Shown here one piece after another: positions 8,582-17,719 of a stretch of 64,000 nt of DNA (its first letter is position 1; every line of letters starts with the position of its first letter). This DNA comes from Burkholderia sp. GAS332. GTDB taxonomy: Bacteria; Pseudomonadota; Gammaproteobacteria; Burkholderiales; Burkholderiaceae. Both the position numbers and the translations under genes were made by a program. The notes beneath the pieces were generated by a model. That model was not told the origin of the DNA and searched no databases. It worked only from the letters and a program-made list of their open reading frames with translations. The DNA lies in the NCBI GenBank assembly GCA_900142905.1, contig FSRV01000001.1:1922001-1986000 (forward strand). The letters run 5' to 3'.

Positions 8582-9130
8582 GTGAGCAACACGTCTGAAG
8601 ACAACATCATGCGGCAGCGCGACCGGCAGTGCATCACGCTGACGCTCAATGGCTGCGAACGCAGCGGCTATTGCGAGCCACGCGAACTGCTGTCGGATTT
8701 TATCCGTCACCAACTGGGTGCGACCGGCACGCATGTCGGGTGCGAACATGGCGTCTGCGGCGCGTGCACAGTACACATCGACGGTGTGGCAGGGCGTTCT
8801 TGCCTGATGCTGGCGGTGCAGGCGCAAGGACGTCGCATCGATACAGTCGAGGGCCTCGCGCCCGATATGGTGCTCGGCGATCTGCAGCAGGCGTTTCAAC
8901 GTCACCATGCTTTGCAGTGCGGCTTCTGTACGGCCGGCATTCTGATGTCGTGCGCGGACTATCTGAAGCGCGTGCCCGATCCCACCGAGACGCAGGTGCG
9001 CGACATGCTCTCGGGCCATCTGTGTCGCTGTACGGGCTATACGCCGATCGTCGCAGCGGTGTTGGACGTGGCGGCGAGACGTAACGCAGGCAAGCGGGTC
9101 GGTGAGACGGTGGAGACCGCTCATGCTTGA
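8582..9130 (+). CDS. hmfC: 2-furoyl-CoA dehydrogenase 2Fe-2S subunit
   Basis: 182-residue small subunit with two [2Fe-2S] clusters. The plant-ferredoxin-type cluster ligands are C54, C59, C62 and C74 (GCEHGVCGACT...SCL), and the second cluster is formed by C113, C116, C148 and C150 (QCGFCTAG...CRCTGYTPI). All eight cysteines are present, so the subunit should be functional. The start is GTG at 8582, supported by GAGGAGG at 8566-8572 with a 9-bp gap; an ATG at 8609 would also keep all ligands but lacks such a site. The stop overlaps the hmfD start by 8 bp. Confidence 0.9.
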   Translation: MSNTSEDNIMRQRDRQCITLTLNGCERSGYCEPRELLSDFIRHQLGATGTHVGCEHGVCGACTVHIDGVAGRSCLMLAVQAQGRRIDTVEGLAPDMVLGDLQQAFQRHHALQCGFCTAGILMSCADYLKRVPDPTETQVRDMLSGHLCRCTGYTPIVAAVLDVAARRNAGKRVGETVETAHA

Positions 9131-10742
9131 TCTCGGTCGAACCTATCTGCAAAGCGTAGAGCGCAGCCCGAATGCGCTCGCTCTGGTCGATGGCGCCCTC
9201 ACGCTGACCTATGCGCAGTGGCATCGCATCATTGTGAACCTCGCCGAAGGTCTGCGCGAACTGGGTCTCGCGCGCGGGGACCGGCTGCTCGTCGTACTGC
9301 AAAACCGCTGGGAAATGGCAACCTTGCACTGGGCCTGCCAGTTCGCCGGCATTGTGATCGTGCCGTTGAACTGGCGCGCCAAGCCTGACGAACTCGATTA
9401 CTGCGTGACCGATGCCGGCGTGAAGGCGATCGTCTATGAACCGGTCAGTGCCGAAGCTGTCACGCAAAGCGCGGCTGCGCAAAATCTGCCGCGCATCGGG
9501 CTCGACGACGCGCAAGGCCACACCGCCGGATTCGCAACACTCCTTGTCGAGCGCTCGCATGATGCCGGCATCCAGACCACTCGCGCGAATGCGGACGACT
9601 ACTCGCTGATTCTTTACACGTCGGGCACCACGGGTAAGGCCAAAGGCGTGCCGCGCCGTCACCGTCATGAGCGGGCTGCCGCGCTCGCCCATGTCGCGCA
9701 GAACCTGTACCGGCATGGCGAGCGCACGCTCGGGGTGATGCCGCTGTATCACACGATGGGCGTGCGCTCGCTGCTCTCGATGGCAATGGTTGACGGCGTG
9801 TTCGTTTGCGCGCGCCGCTGGAACGCGCGCTTCGCGCTCGATTCGATCGCGCAGTATCAGATCAGTTGCCTCTATCTGGTGCCGACGCTTTATCACGATC
9901 TGCTGGCCGATCCCGCTTTCGCCGATATCGACACGACCTCTGTCAAAAAGCTCGGCTTTGCCGGCGCACCAATGAACGACGGTTTGCTCAAGCGGCTCTC
10001 GGCTGCTTTCAAACCCGAACTGTTCGTCAATCACTACGGCTCGTCGGAGGTCTACACCTTCAGCATCGACCAGGACGCAACGCAGAAACCGGGCAGCGCA
10101 GGGCGTGCCGGCATCAATACGCGCCTGCGTGTCGTGAAGCTCGATGCGCAAAGGCCGGAGGATCTGGCGCAGGTTGGCGAAGAAGGCCAGATCATCGCCG
10201 ACCTGCTCGGCGACGAAGCCTTCGAAGGCTACTGGAACCGCCCCGACGCCAACGCCAAATCATTGCGCGACGGCTGGTATTTCACCGGCGACACCGGCTT
10301 CTTCGACGTTGAAGGCGACCTGTACGTGTCCGGCCGCGTCGACGACATGATCATCAGCGGCGGCGAAAACATTTCGCCGGTCGATATCGAATCGGTGCTG
10401 TCTCTGCACCCCGCCGTCGACGACGTGGCGGTGGCAGGCGTGAAAGACGAGCGGTGGGGCCAACGGGTCGTCGCCTTCGTCAAACGCCGCGAATACGTCG
10501 ATGCCGAAACGCTCGATGCGTATTGCCGCACGTCCGATCTCGTCAACTTCAAGCGGCCGCGCGAATACGTCTTCGTCGACGACATTCCGAAATCGCCGGT
10601 TGGCAAGATCTTGCGCCGCAAGCTGTCGGCGGGCGAGTACGAACGCGACGAACGTGGTCAGCCTGACAACGGTAACGAAGGCAACCACAGCCGCGCCAGC
10701 GGCGAATTCATTGCCACACCCACAGAAACTACCAAGGAGTAA
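9123..10742 (+). CDS. hmfD: 2-furoate--CoA ligase (AMP-forming)
   Basis: 539-residue member of the acyl-AMP-forming ligase superfamily; in this locus it activates 2-furoate with ATP and CoA to 2-furoyl-CoA. The phosphate loop is LILYTSGTTGKAKGVP (~residues 160-176), the adenine motif NHYGSSEVYTF (~300-310), the hinge aspartate motif YFTGDTGFFDVEGDLYVSGR (~385-404) and the catalytic lysine motif PKSPVGKILRRKL (~489-501). Length is normal. The ATG at 9123 has GGAG 7 bp upstream and overlaps the hmfC stop. The C-terminal ~30 residues (ERDERGQPDNGNEG...) are low-complexity and not conserved in the fold. Confidence 0.88.
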   Translation: MLDLGRTYLQSVERSPNALALVDGALTLTYAQWHRIIVNLAEGLRELGLARGDRLLVVLQNRWEMATLHWACQFAGIVIVPLNWRAKPDELDYCVTDAGVKAIVYEPVSAEAVTQSAAAQNLPRIGLDDAQGHTAGFATLLVERSHDAGIQTTRANADDYSLILYTSGTTGKAKGVPRRHRHERAAALAHVAQNLYRHGERTLGVMPLYHTMGVRSLLSMAMVDGVFVCARRWNARFALDSIAQYQISCLYLVPTLYHDLLADPAFADIDTTSVKKLGFAGAPMNDGLLKRLSAAFKPELFVNHYGSSEVYTFSIDQDATQKPGSAGRAGINTRLRVVKLDAQRPEDLAQVGEEGQIIADLLGDEAFEGYWNRPDANAKSLRDGWYFTGDTGFFDVEGDLYVSGRVDDMIISGGENISPVDIESVLSLHPAVDDVAVAGVKDERWGQRVVAFVKRREYVDAETLDAYCRTSDLVNFKRPREYVFVDDIPKSPVGKILRRKLSAGEYERDERGQPDNGNEGNHSRASGEFIATPTETTKE

Positions 10743-10745
10743 CCC

Positions 10746-11552
10746 ATGACCGACTTGACCCACCGCGGCCAGAGGCTGCTGCAAGAACTCGACGGCTTTT
10801 CGATCGAGATCGACGCCGAACGCGAGCGGGCCGACATTATCCTGCATCGGCCGCCGTTTAACGTGATTTCGATGCATGCACGCGACCAGTTGCGCGCGGC
10901 CTTCGAAGCACTCGACGAAGACGAGCGCGTGCGCGTGATCGTCGTGCGCGCCACGGGTGAACACTTCTCTAGCGGCGGAGATATCAAGGGTTTTCTCGAG
11001 GCGTCGCCTGAACACGTGTCCAAACTCGCCTGGAATATCGCGGCGCCTGCGCGCTGCTCCAAGCCGGTGATCGCCGCCAATCGCGGTTTCTGCTTCGGCG
11101 TGGGTTTCGAACTGTCGCTCGCGTGCGATTTCCGCATTGCCACCGACACCACCTTCTACGCGCTGCCGGAACAGAAGCTCGGCCAGATCCCGGGCTCGGG
11201 CGGCTCGGCGCGTTTGCAGCAGATGGTCGGCGTCGGTCGAACCAAGGACGTCGTCATGCGCTCGCGCCGCATTCCGGGCAAGCAGGCCTACGACTGGGGC
11301 ATCGCGGTGGAGTGCGTGGCCGATGCGCAACTCGAAGCCACGACCGATGCGTTGGTGGATGAACTGCGGGCCTTCTCGCCGCTTGCGCAACGCACCGCCA
11401 AGAAGCTGCTGAACGACAGCGAAGATGCGCCGCTCTCGATCGCGATCGAACTCGAAGGGCATTGCTATAGCCGTCTGCGCACGTCCGACGATTTCCGCGA
11501 GGGGGTCGAAGCGTTTCATGGCAAACGCAAGCCGGTGTTTCGCGGCAGTTGA
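10746..11552 (+). CDS. hmfE: 2-oxoglutaroyl-CoA hydrolase (enoyl-CoA hydratase family)
   Basis: 268-residue crotonase-fold protein. The oxyanion-hole segments are GEHFSSGGDIKGFLE (~residues 74-88) and GFCFGVGFELSLACDFRIA (~115-133). In the described furoate pathway the crotonase-family HmfE releases CoA from 2-oxoglutaroyl-CoA, feeding 2-oxoglutarate into the TCA cycle; this role is assigned from position in the operon, since the crotonase family is functionally diverse. AAGGAG lies 7 bp before the ATG. Only 3 bp separate it from hmfD. Confidence 0.85.
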   Translation: MTDLTHRGQRLLQELDGFSIEIDAERERADIILHRPPFNVISMHARDQLRAAFEALDEDERVRVIVVRATGEHFSSGGDIKGFLEASPEHVSKLAWNIAAPARCSKPVIAANRGFCFGVGFELSLACDFRIATDTTFYALPEQKLGQIPGSGGSARLQQMVGVGRTKDVVMRSRRIPGKQAYDWGIAVECVADAQLEATTDALVDELRAFSPLAQRTAKKLLNDSEDAPLSIAIELEGHCYSRLRTSDDFREGVEAFHGKRKPVFRGS

Positions 11553-11617
11553 AGCGAACGCAGCACAACATAGCGGCAACACCGCGTAGCGAATAAAAAC
11601 CGCAGGAGACAAGGCAT

Positions 11618-13351
11618 ATGGAGCGTTTCGATTACGTGATTGTGGGCGGTGGATCCGCCGGATGCGTGCTTGCGCACCGGTTGTCGGCAGTACCGTCGTT
11701 GCGCGTCGCGTTGATCGAGGCGGGCCAGGATACGCCGCCGGGCGCTGTGCCCGCGGCGATTCTCGACAGCTATCCCATGCCGGTTTTCTGTGGCGACACG
11801 TACATCTGGCCGGAACTCAAGGCGAGCGCCACCCGAACGACCGCACCGCGTGTCTATGAGCAAGGGCGCGTGATGGGTGGCGGATCGAGTATCAACGTGC
11901 AATCGGCCAATCGCGGCCTGCCGCGCGACTACGACGACTGGGCCGCCAATGGCGCAACCGGCTGGGCGTGGCAGGACGTGCTGCCGTATTTCCGCAAGCT
12001 CGAACGCGACGTGAATTTCCCGGAGGGGGAACTGCACGGCGGCGACGGGCCGGTGCCTATTCGCCGTGTCCTTCAGGCCGACTGGCCGCCGTTCTGCCAT
12101 GCGTTTGCCGACGGGATGCGTAAAAACGGCTTCGCCAGCTTGCAGGACCAGAACGGCGAATTCGGTGACGGCTACTTTCCCGGCGCATTCTCGAATCTCG
12201 ACGACAAGCGCATCTCGACCGCCATCGCCTATCTGGATGCGCAGACGCGCAGGCGCCGCAATCTGCACATTTACCCGGAGCTGCGCGTCGAGCGCATTGT
12301 GATGGAGGGCATGGTCGCGCGCGGTGTGGTGGCTGTCGCGCGCAACGGCGCCCACGTGCGCTTCGAGGCGAATGAAGTTGTGCTGTGTGCGGGCGCGCTG
12401 CAATCGCCGGCGCTGCTGATGCGAGCGGGCGTCGGCGCGAGGGAGGATCTGAGCGCGCTCGGCATCGATTGCATGATCGATCTGCCGGGCGTGGGACGTA
12501 ATCTTCAGGATCATCCGTCGCTGACCTTCTGCCATTTTCTCGAGCGACGTTATCGCATGCCTTTGTCGCGGCGCCGCGCGAGTATGACTGCCGCGCGTTT
12601 CACCTCGGGCGTGGCAGGGTGCGATGCGTCCGATCTGTATCTGTCTAGTGCGACTCGCGCCGCATGGCATGCGCTCGGCAACCGGCTCGGGCTGTTCTTT
12701 CTCTGGTGCAATCGCCCGTATTCACGCGGCCGTGTGCGACTGGTTTCACCCGACGCCGCGGTGCCGCCGCGCGTCGATCTGAATCTGCTCGACGATCCAC
12801 GCGATGTCGCGCGCCTCGCTTTCGGCGTACGAATGCTGGCGAAAATCGTCGAGGCCTCCGCGCTCGGTCACGATCCACGCGACTTTTTCCCCGCGGCGTT
12901 TTCACCACGGGTCAAGGCGCTTAGCCGCGTCGGAACCCGCAACGCCGCGCTGACCTCGATGCTTGGGGTGCTGCTCGACACACCTGCGCCGATCCGGCGG
13001 GCGTTGATCGACCGGTTTTTCACGCGAGGCCAGCAAATGTCTGCGCTGCTTGCCGATGAGAACGCACTTGAGTCGTTCATTCGCGCCAATGTGTTCGGCG
13101 TATGGCACGCGAGCGGCACCTGCAAGATGGGCGATGTGAACGACGTCATGGCCGTGACGGACAACGCGGGCCGCGTGCGTGGCGCGCAGGGCTTGCGGGT
13201 CGTCGATGCGTCACTGATGCCGCGGCTGCCTTCGGCGAATACGAGTATCCCGACCATCATGATGGCCGAAAAGATCGCCGACGCGATGCTCGCGCGAAGG
13301 GATACGGGCGCGGCGTCGAGCACGACGTCCTCCACGGTGGTCGGTCGATAA
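11618..13351 (+). CDS. hmfH: HMF/furfural oxidoreductase (GMC family)
   Basis: 577-residue glucose-methanol-choline flavoenzyme. The FAD-binding Rossmann motif is VIVGGGSAGCVLAHRL (residues ~7-22), the family signatures are GRVMGGGSSIN (~85-95) and GALQSPALLMRAGVG (~262-276), and the catalytic His and Asn lie in VWHASGTCKMG (~494-504) and PSANTSIPT (~537-545). HmfH-type enzymes oxidise HMF stepwise to 2,5-furandicarboxylate and furfural to furoate, using oxygen. No signal peptide is seen, so it is cytoplasmic. An AGGAGACAAGG stretch precedes the ATG. A second GMC gene (29109-30785) in this window is a clear paralogue. Confidence 0.85.
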   Translation: MERFDYVIVGGGSAGCVLAHRLSAVPSLRVALIEAGQDTPPGAVPAAILDSYPMPVFCGDTYIWPELKASATRTTAPRVYEQGRVMGGGSSINVQSANRGLPRDYDDWAANGATGWAWQDVLPYFRKLERDVNFPEGELHGGDGPVPIRRVLQADWPPFCHAFADGMRKNGFASLQDQNGEFGDGYFPGAFSNLDDKRISTAIAYLDAQTRRRRNLHIYPELRVERIVMEGMVARGVVAVARNGAHVRFEANEVVLCAGALQSPALLMRAGVGAREDLSALGIDCMIDLPGVGRNLQDHPSLTFCHFLERRYRMPLSRRRASMTAARFTSGVAGCDASDLYLSSATRAAWHALGNRLGLFFLWCNRPYSRGRVRLVSPDAAVPPRVDLNLLDDPRDVARLAFGVRMLAKIVEASALGHDPRDFFPAAFSPRVKALSRVGTRNAALTSMLGVLLDTPAPIRRALIDRFFTRGQQMSALLADENALESFIRANVFGVWHASGTCKMGDVNDVMAVTDNAGRVRGAQGLRVVDASLMPRLPSANTSIPTIMMAEKIADAMLARRDTGAASSTTSSTVVGR

Positions 13352-13444
13352 AGTTTATTAACACAACTAAGAGCACGCAATCCAGAACGTGCCTTACAAC
13401 GGGGGCGATCGAAAGACGGCCCGCTGAAAATCAAGGAGATGACG

Positions 13445-14821
13445 ATGTCTGTAGCAGCGCAGAATGGCGCCGCGTTGCCCGCGGTAGACCAGCGGCAAGT
13501 GATGGGTGCGGTAGTGGCCTCGTGCTTCGGTTGGGCACTGGATTTGTTCGATCTGTTCGTCTTGCTGTTCGTCGCACCGGTAGTTGGGCGGCTGTTCTTT
13601 CCGTCCGAGCACGCCATGCTCTCGCTCGCCGCGGTCTATGCATCGTTTGCCGTGACCCTGCTGATGCGCCCGCTCGGCTCGGCATGGTTCGGCTCCTACG
13701 CGGATCGCAACGGACGTAAGGGCGCGATGATCACTGCGGTGGTCGGCGTGGGTCTCTCGACGGCAGCCTTCGGCTTGCTGCCGACGGTCGCCCAAGTCGG
13801 CCTCGTCGCGCCGATCCTGTTCCTGATGCTCCGTTTGATACAAGGCGTATTCGTCGGCGGCGTGGTGGCGTCGACCCACACCATCGGCACCGAATCGGTC
13901 GCGCCGAAATATCGCGGCGCCGTGTCGGGGCTGATCGGCGGTGGCGGGGCGGGCCTCGGCGCATTGCTCGCATCGCTCACCTATCTGGCAATGTCGGCGA
14001 TCTTCCCGGGCGCCCTGTTCGACGTGTGGGGCTGGCGCTGCATGTTCTTCACCGGCATTGTGAGTTCGATTCTCGGCTTGTTCGTCTTCAGTAGTCTGGA
14101 AGAGTCGCCGCTGTGGAAGAAGCTGGCCGCCGAGAAGGCCGCCAAGGCCGCAATGCAGAACACGGCCGCCCCGGTCGAGGTCGTACGCTCGCCGATCCGC
14201 ACGCTGTTTTCACGCGACTATCGCTCGATTCTGTTCGTCAATCTGCTGCTGACGATCGGCGGCGGCAGCGGCTATTACCTCACGTCTGGCTACCTGCCGA
14301 CCTTCCTCAAGGTGGTGAGTCACGCACCGAACGGCGCCGCGGCCGCGATTCTGATGATTTCCAGCGTCGCTGTGATCGTCGCGTCCACCGCGGCGGGACA
14401 TCTGAGCACCTTCATCGGGCGCAAAAGCGCGTTTGTCTGGATCGGCCTGATTCGCCTGATCGCGCTGCCTGCGCTATTCCTGCTGCTGCCCACAGCGCAA
14501 AGCATCACGACAATCGGCGTCTACGCGGTGATTCTGAGCGCGCTCGGCAGCGCCGGCTACGCGCCGATTCTGATCTTCCTGAACGAACGCTTTCCGACCG
14601 CAATTCGCGCCACTGGCACAGGGCTGTCATGGAACATCGGCTTCGCAATCGGCGGGATGATGCCGACCGCCGTCTCGCTGGTGGCAAAAGACGCCAGCCA
14701 GTTGCCGATGACCCTCGCGATCTTCGCCGGGGCGATCAGCGTAATTTTCCTGGTGGGGGCGTTCATCGTGCCGGAGACCCGCGGCAAGCTCGATAACGGC
14801 TCCGCCCGCGAGGCCGCCTAG
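13445..14821 (+). CDS. hmfT: MFS transporter, probable furan-acid importer
   Basis: 458-residue major facilitator protein with about 12 hydrophobic segments and the family loop motif RPLGSAWFGSYADRNGRKGAM between helices 2 and 3 (~residues 74-94). It belongs to the metabolite:H+ symporter type (SHS/MHS-like) often linked to carboxylic or aromatic acids. As the last hmf gene it probably imports HMF acids such as furoate or furandicarboxylate. The ATG at 13445 is preferred over the in-frame ATG at 13439 because AAGGAG at 13433-13438 is 6 bp away from the former and directly abuts the latter. Confidence 0.8.
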   Translation: MSVAAQNGAALPAVDQRQVMGAVVASCFGWALDLFDLFVLLFVAPVVGRLFFPSEHAMLSLAAVYASFAVTLLMRPLGSAWFGSYADRNGRKGAMITAVVGVGLSTAAFGLLPTVAQVGLVAPILFLMLRLIQGVFVGGVVASTHTIGTESVAPKYRGAVSGLIGGGGAGLGALLASLTYLAMSAIFPGALFDVWGWRCMFFTGIVSSILGLFVFSSLEESPLWKKLAAEKAAKAAMQNTAAPVEVVRSPIRTLFSRDYRSILFVNLLLTIGGGSGYYLTSGYLPTFLKVVSHAPNGAAAAILMISSVAVIVASTAAGHLSTFIGRKSAFVWIGLIRLIALPALFLLLPTAQSITTIGVYAVILSALGSAGYAPILIFLNERFPTAIRATGTGLSWNIGFAIGGMMPTAVSLVAKDASQLPMTLAIFAGAISVIFLVGAFIVPETRGKLDNGSAREAA

Positions 14822-14832
14822 TGCATTCCAGC

Positions 14833-14850
14833 GGGCGCAGAAGCGCGCCC
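14833..14850 (+). terminator. Short GC hairpin after hmfT
   Basis: GGGCGC and GCGCCC form a perfect 6-bp stem with a 6-nt loop, 11 bp after the hmfT stop. There is no T-run after it, so it may be a weak or factor-dependent terminator, or an mRNA 3' end barrier. Confidence 0.3.
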
Positions 14851-14876
14851 CCATCGCTCAGATACAGGAGACATCA

Positions 14877-15578
14877 ATGAAATACGACGAGGACGTTCGC
14901 GCGCGCTCATACCAGTTTCGCGACGATTATGTTGCGGCCACGCCACCCTGGTATCGCGGTGAACTGCACCTTGGCTTCACGCTGCTCTTCACGTGTGGAG
15001 TGATCGGGTATTGTTTCACGCAGCTTCATGCGCCCACGCTTGCCGAATGGATGGCTGTCATTCCGCTCTTTCTGTTCGGCAACTGGGCGGAGTGGGCCGC
15101 GCATCGCTACGTGCTGCATCGCCCGACGAAGTACTTCAGCATGATCTACAAGCGGCATTGCGCGGTCCATCACAGGTTTTTCACGCACGTCACGCTCGAG
15201 TACAAGGGCCAGCGGCACTGGCGCGCCTTGTTGTTTCCGCCGTTTGCGCCGGTCGCGTTTGTGCTGGCGGCAGTGCCGTTCGCACTCTTCATTGGTTATG
15301 TGTTTTCGCGCAATGCGGGATATATCGCGCTGCTTACGATGGCGGCGTACTACCTGATGTACGAGGGGCTGCACACACTGTCGCACGTCACCGACAGCCC
15401 ATTGCTCGACCGGGTTCCGTTCGTCAATACCGTGCGGCGCTTGCACGTCACGCATCACGATCCCGAACTGATGGCGACGCAAAACTTCAACCTGACGTTT
15501 CCCATCTGCGACACGCTGTTCGGCACGCGCAGGGATGCGCCGCGCACTTCACGCGATCCGCTGGCGCGTCGTCCTTAG
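14877..15578 (+). CDS. Fatty acid hydroxylase/sterol desaturase superfamily membrane protein
   Basis: 233-residue integral membrane protein with the histidine boxes of the membrane di-iron hydroxylase superfamily: HRYVLH (~residues 78-83), HCAVHH (~96-101), HTLSHV and HVTHH (~184-188). Three to four hydrophobic segments (for example LGFTLLFTCGVIGYCF and FAPVAFVLAAVPFALFIGYVF) alternate with them. Such enzymes use O2 and a di-iron site to hydroxylate or desaturate lipids. The substrate is unknown. It starts 55 bp after hmfT with AGGAG 7 bp before the ATG, and may be cotranscribed with the hmf operon, though no link to furan metabolism is established. Confidence 0.75.
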   Translation: MKYDEDVRARSYQFRDDYVAATPPWYRGELHLGFTLLFTCGVIGYCFTQLHAPTLAEWMAVIPLFLFGNWAEWAAHRYVLHRPTKYFSMIYKRHCAVHHRFFTHVTLEYKGQRHWRALLFPPFAPVAFVLAAVPFALFIGYVFSRNAGYIALLTMAAYYLMYEGLHTLSHVTDSPLLDRVPFVNTVRRLHVTHHDPELMATQNFNLTFPICDTLFGTRRDAPRTSRDPLARRP

Positions 15579-15726
15579 AGAGTTCCAACCCCATGACATG
15601 CGGTGAAATAACTTTCGCATAGCCTGTTGCGGGAGTCATAGCTAAAGTGCGCGTATCGGATGCGATGCACTGTTCCACAACTTCTCCGCAGACGATACCC
15701 CTGGTCACTACCGTTATGGCATCGTC

Positions 15727-16644
15727 ATGGAAGAACTTGGAAAATTCGCGCTATATGTCACGGCTTTCGTCATTGCCGTATCGATGGTCGAAGCCGTCTG
15801 GCTGACTCGAAAAAACCGCCATGCGGCCACGCCATTTGCGTGGCACGAAGTGTGGCTTTCACTGGCCGACGTCTTTGCGCGCAAGATGCTCGCGATGCTG
15901 CCGCTATCGCTCGCGACACCTGTGTTTGCCCTGGCCTGGGAGCATCGCATCTTCACGGTGGAACTCAATAGCGCGCTGATGGTGCTGGCGCTCTTCATCG
16001 GTCAGGAATTCTGCTACTACTGGTATCACCGCGCGTCGCATCGCATTCGCTTTTTCTGGGCCACGCATGCCGTGCATCATTCGCCGAACCAGTTGACCCT
16101 CTCCACCGCGTACCGGCTCGGCGTGACGGGCAAGCTGTCGGGCTCGGCGATCTTCTTCGCGCCGCTCGTGTGGCTCGGTGTGCGTCCGGAAGTCGTTCTG
16201 CTGACGCTCTTCATCAACCTCATGTATCAGTTCTGGCTGCATGCCACGTGGATTCCGAAGCTCGGTTGGCTCGAGAATGTGTTCAATACGCCGTCCTCGC
16301 ACCGCGTGCACCATGCGTCGAATGTCGAATATCTGGATGCGAACTACGGGGGCGTGCTGATTATCTTCGACCGGCTGTTCGGCACTTACGTCGAGGAACG
16401 CGCCGACGAACCCTGCCGCTACGGGCTTGTCAACCCGACCACCTCACGCAATCCGTTGGTCGTCGAGTTCGAGCACTGGGCGACCCTAATTCGGGACGTG
16501 GTGATGGCGAAGAGCGTGTGGGCCGCGATCAATCACGTGATCCGGCCGCCGGGCTGGCTGCCGGAAGGCGGGGGCGAAACCACGGAAGAATTGCGCCGCA
16601 AGAGCGAGGCCGCGCGTCGCGAGTGCGAACTGACCAACGGTTGA
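15727..16644 (+). CDS. Sterol desaturase-family membrane hydroxylase
   Basis: 305-residue membrane protein of the same di-iron superfamily but another subgroup than the preceding gene. Histidine clusters are WYHRASH (~residues 99-105), HAVHHSP (~115-121), and SSHRVHHASN (~194-203); transmembrane helices lie near residues 5-25, 52-72 and 140-165. The C-terminal ~60 residues are soluble and charged. ATG at 15727 begins the conserved N-terminal helix; no strong ribosome-binding site is seen, and 148 bp separate it from the upstream gene. Substrate unknown; lipids or hydrophobic alcohols are the family norm. Confidence 0.75.
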   Translation: MEELGKFALYVTAFVIAVSMVEAVWLTRKNRHAATPFAWHEVWLSLADVFARKMLAMLPLSLATPVFALAWEHRIFTVELNSALMVLALFIGQEFCYYWYHRASHRIRFFWATHAVHHSPNQLTLSTAYRLGVTGKLSGSAIFFAPLVWLGVRPEVVLLTLFINLMYQFWLHATWIPKLGWLENVFNTPSSHRVHHASNVEYLDANYGGVLIIFDRLFGTYVEERADEPCRYGLVNPTTSRNPLVVEFEHWATLIRDVVMAKSVWAAINHVIRPPGWLPEGGGETTEELRRKSEAARRECELTNG

Positions 16645-17195
16645 TGAACTGGCGATTTTTGCATGGCGAGTTGACCAAGCTCCAAGCGTCGACGACGACA
16701 TACTGTTGATGGCGCGCACGCCGGACACGCGCGCGCCCCATGGCCCATCGCGCCCAGCCGTCGCGTGTGATGGTGTCGTTTTCCCGGCAAGCATGAAACT
16801 CGGGGGCATCTGCCTTGATGGCGTCGACGAAGTTTCGGCGGAATGCTTCAATTCTCGTGCCGGGCGAAACAAGTGAATGGCAGCCATTGAGAAGGGCAAG
16901 TATGTACATTGAGGCGACCCCGACCTCGAGGCCGGAAGATAGGGCCACCAGCCACCTGATTTCCGGGCAGTAGATGTGGCGAGATGGTCTGGCCGAGATA
17001 ACACCTGTTATCGTCGCAGAGCTCGCCGAGGCTGATGGGTTGACCACCTGAAGACTGGGGCAGTTCACCCCGTTTCATCAATCACCGTCACGGCCTGGCC
17101 ACCAGCTAGCCACCACAAAAGCTAGAATGCGGCCCTCCGGCTTTTGCATTTTTGGAACGGGTTGCCGTGCCGGATCGGACCGACTGCAGTCGGCT
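16645..17195. other. Intergenic stretch without a confident gene
   Basis: 551 bp between convergent genes. The minus strand carries an open frame (17068-16529) with some protein-like texture (EAFRRNFVDAIKADAPEF, about positions 16790-16850), but it has no recognisable domain, no Shine-Dalgarno, and runs into the coding region of the neighbouring hydroxylase. I see no RNA gene or clear terminator here. Confidence 0.4.
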
Positions 17196-17564
17196 TCACT
17201 GGCCCGGTGCGCGGATCCGAAGGCTGTTTCGTACCTCACGAACGCCGCTAACGCCTTGTGCGGTCGTTACGGCCAGTTGGACCTGGTCGCCCGCGGGCAC
17301 CGTGCCGCCCAGCAGAATCGAGCCATTTTTCGCGGAGACGACGATATTGGTCGAATCCAGGTCTTTGACCTTGACGAGCGCACGCCGAATGTCTTTGGCG
17401 AGCAACCGATTAGCCTTGCGCATTGCCTTTGGACTCGATGGCGCGCTTGCTGTGACGGGCGCGCTGGCGGTGGCATCACTGGCCTCGTTTTGCGCCCAGG
17501 CGCTTGCCGTGCCGAGGGCGAGCAGTGAACAAATCGTAGTCGTGATGAGGTTAGCCCTTTTCAT
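17196..17564 (-). CDS. Periplasmic BON-domain protein
   Basis: 122-residue protein with a signal peptide (MKRANLITTTICSLLALGTASAWAQ, cleavage after about residue 25), a low-complexity Ala/Ser/Pro spacer (residues ~28-48), then one BON domain (KANRLLAKDIRRALVKVKDL... to GVREVRNSLRI). BON domains bind phospholipid surfaces and occur in OsmY-like periplasmic stress proteins and secretin partners. ATG at 17564 is chosen because it begins a good signal peptide with purine-rich AAGAGAAG just upstream; the open frame extends further without support. It is isolated from the flanking hydrolase gene on the same strand, with 155 bp between them. Confidence 0.75.
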   Translation of the reverse strand: MKRANLITTTICSLLALGTASAWAQNEASDATASAPVTASAPSSPKAMRKANRLLAKDIRRALVKVKDLDSTNIVVSAKNGSILLGGTVPAGDQVQLAVTTAQGVSGVREVRNSLRIRAPGQ

Positions 17565-17719
17565 ATCTTCTCTTCCTTTCCTGAGGTTGATGACTCGCTG
17601 TGCGGCGGGGTTGTTGATTAGAAAACGTGGTGGATATTCCACAGAACTCAGAGACGTGGCGCGTACCTCATCAATTCAGGCTGCCCAACGCCTTGGCGCG
17701 GCTCGATCGAGGCGGTTGA

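Noticed and set aside
8700..10151. 483-codon minus-strand open frame
   Set aside because: It is antisense to hmfC and hmfD, which have full motif sets; no recognisable protein.
10260..11612. 450-codon minus-strand open frame
   Set aside because: It overlaps hmfD and hmfE on the opposite strand and shows only compositionally biased sequence.
16529..17068. 179-codon minus-strand open frame with partly protein-like sequence
   Set aside because: No Shine-Dalgarno, no known domain, and the 3' third runs antisense to the sterol desaturase gene. Kept only as a comment on the intergenic stretch.
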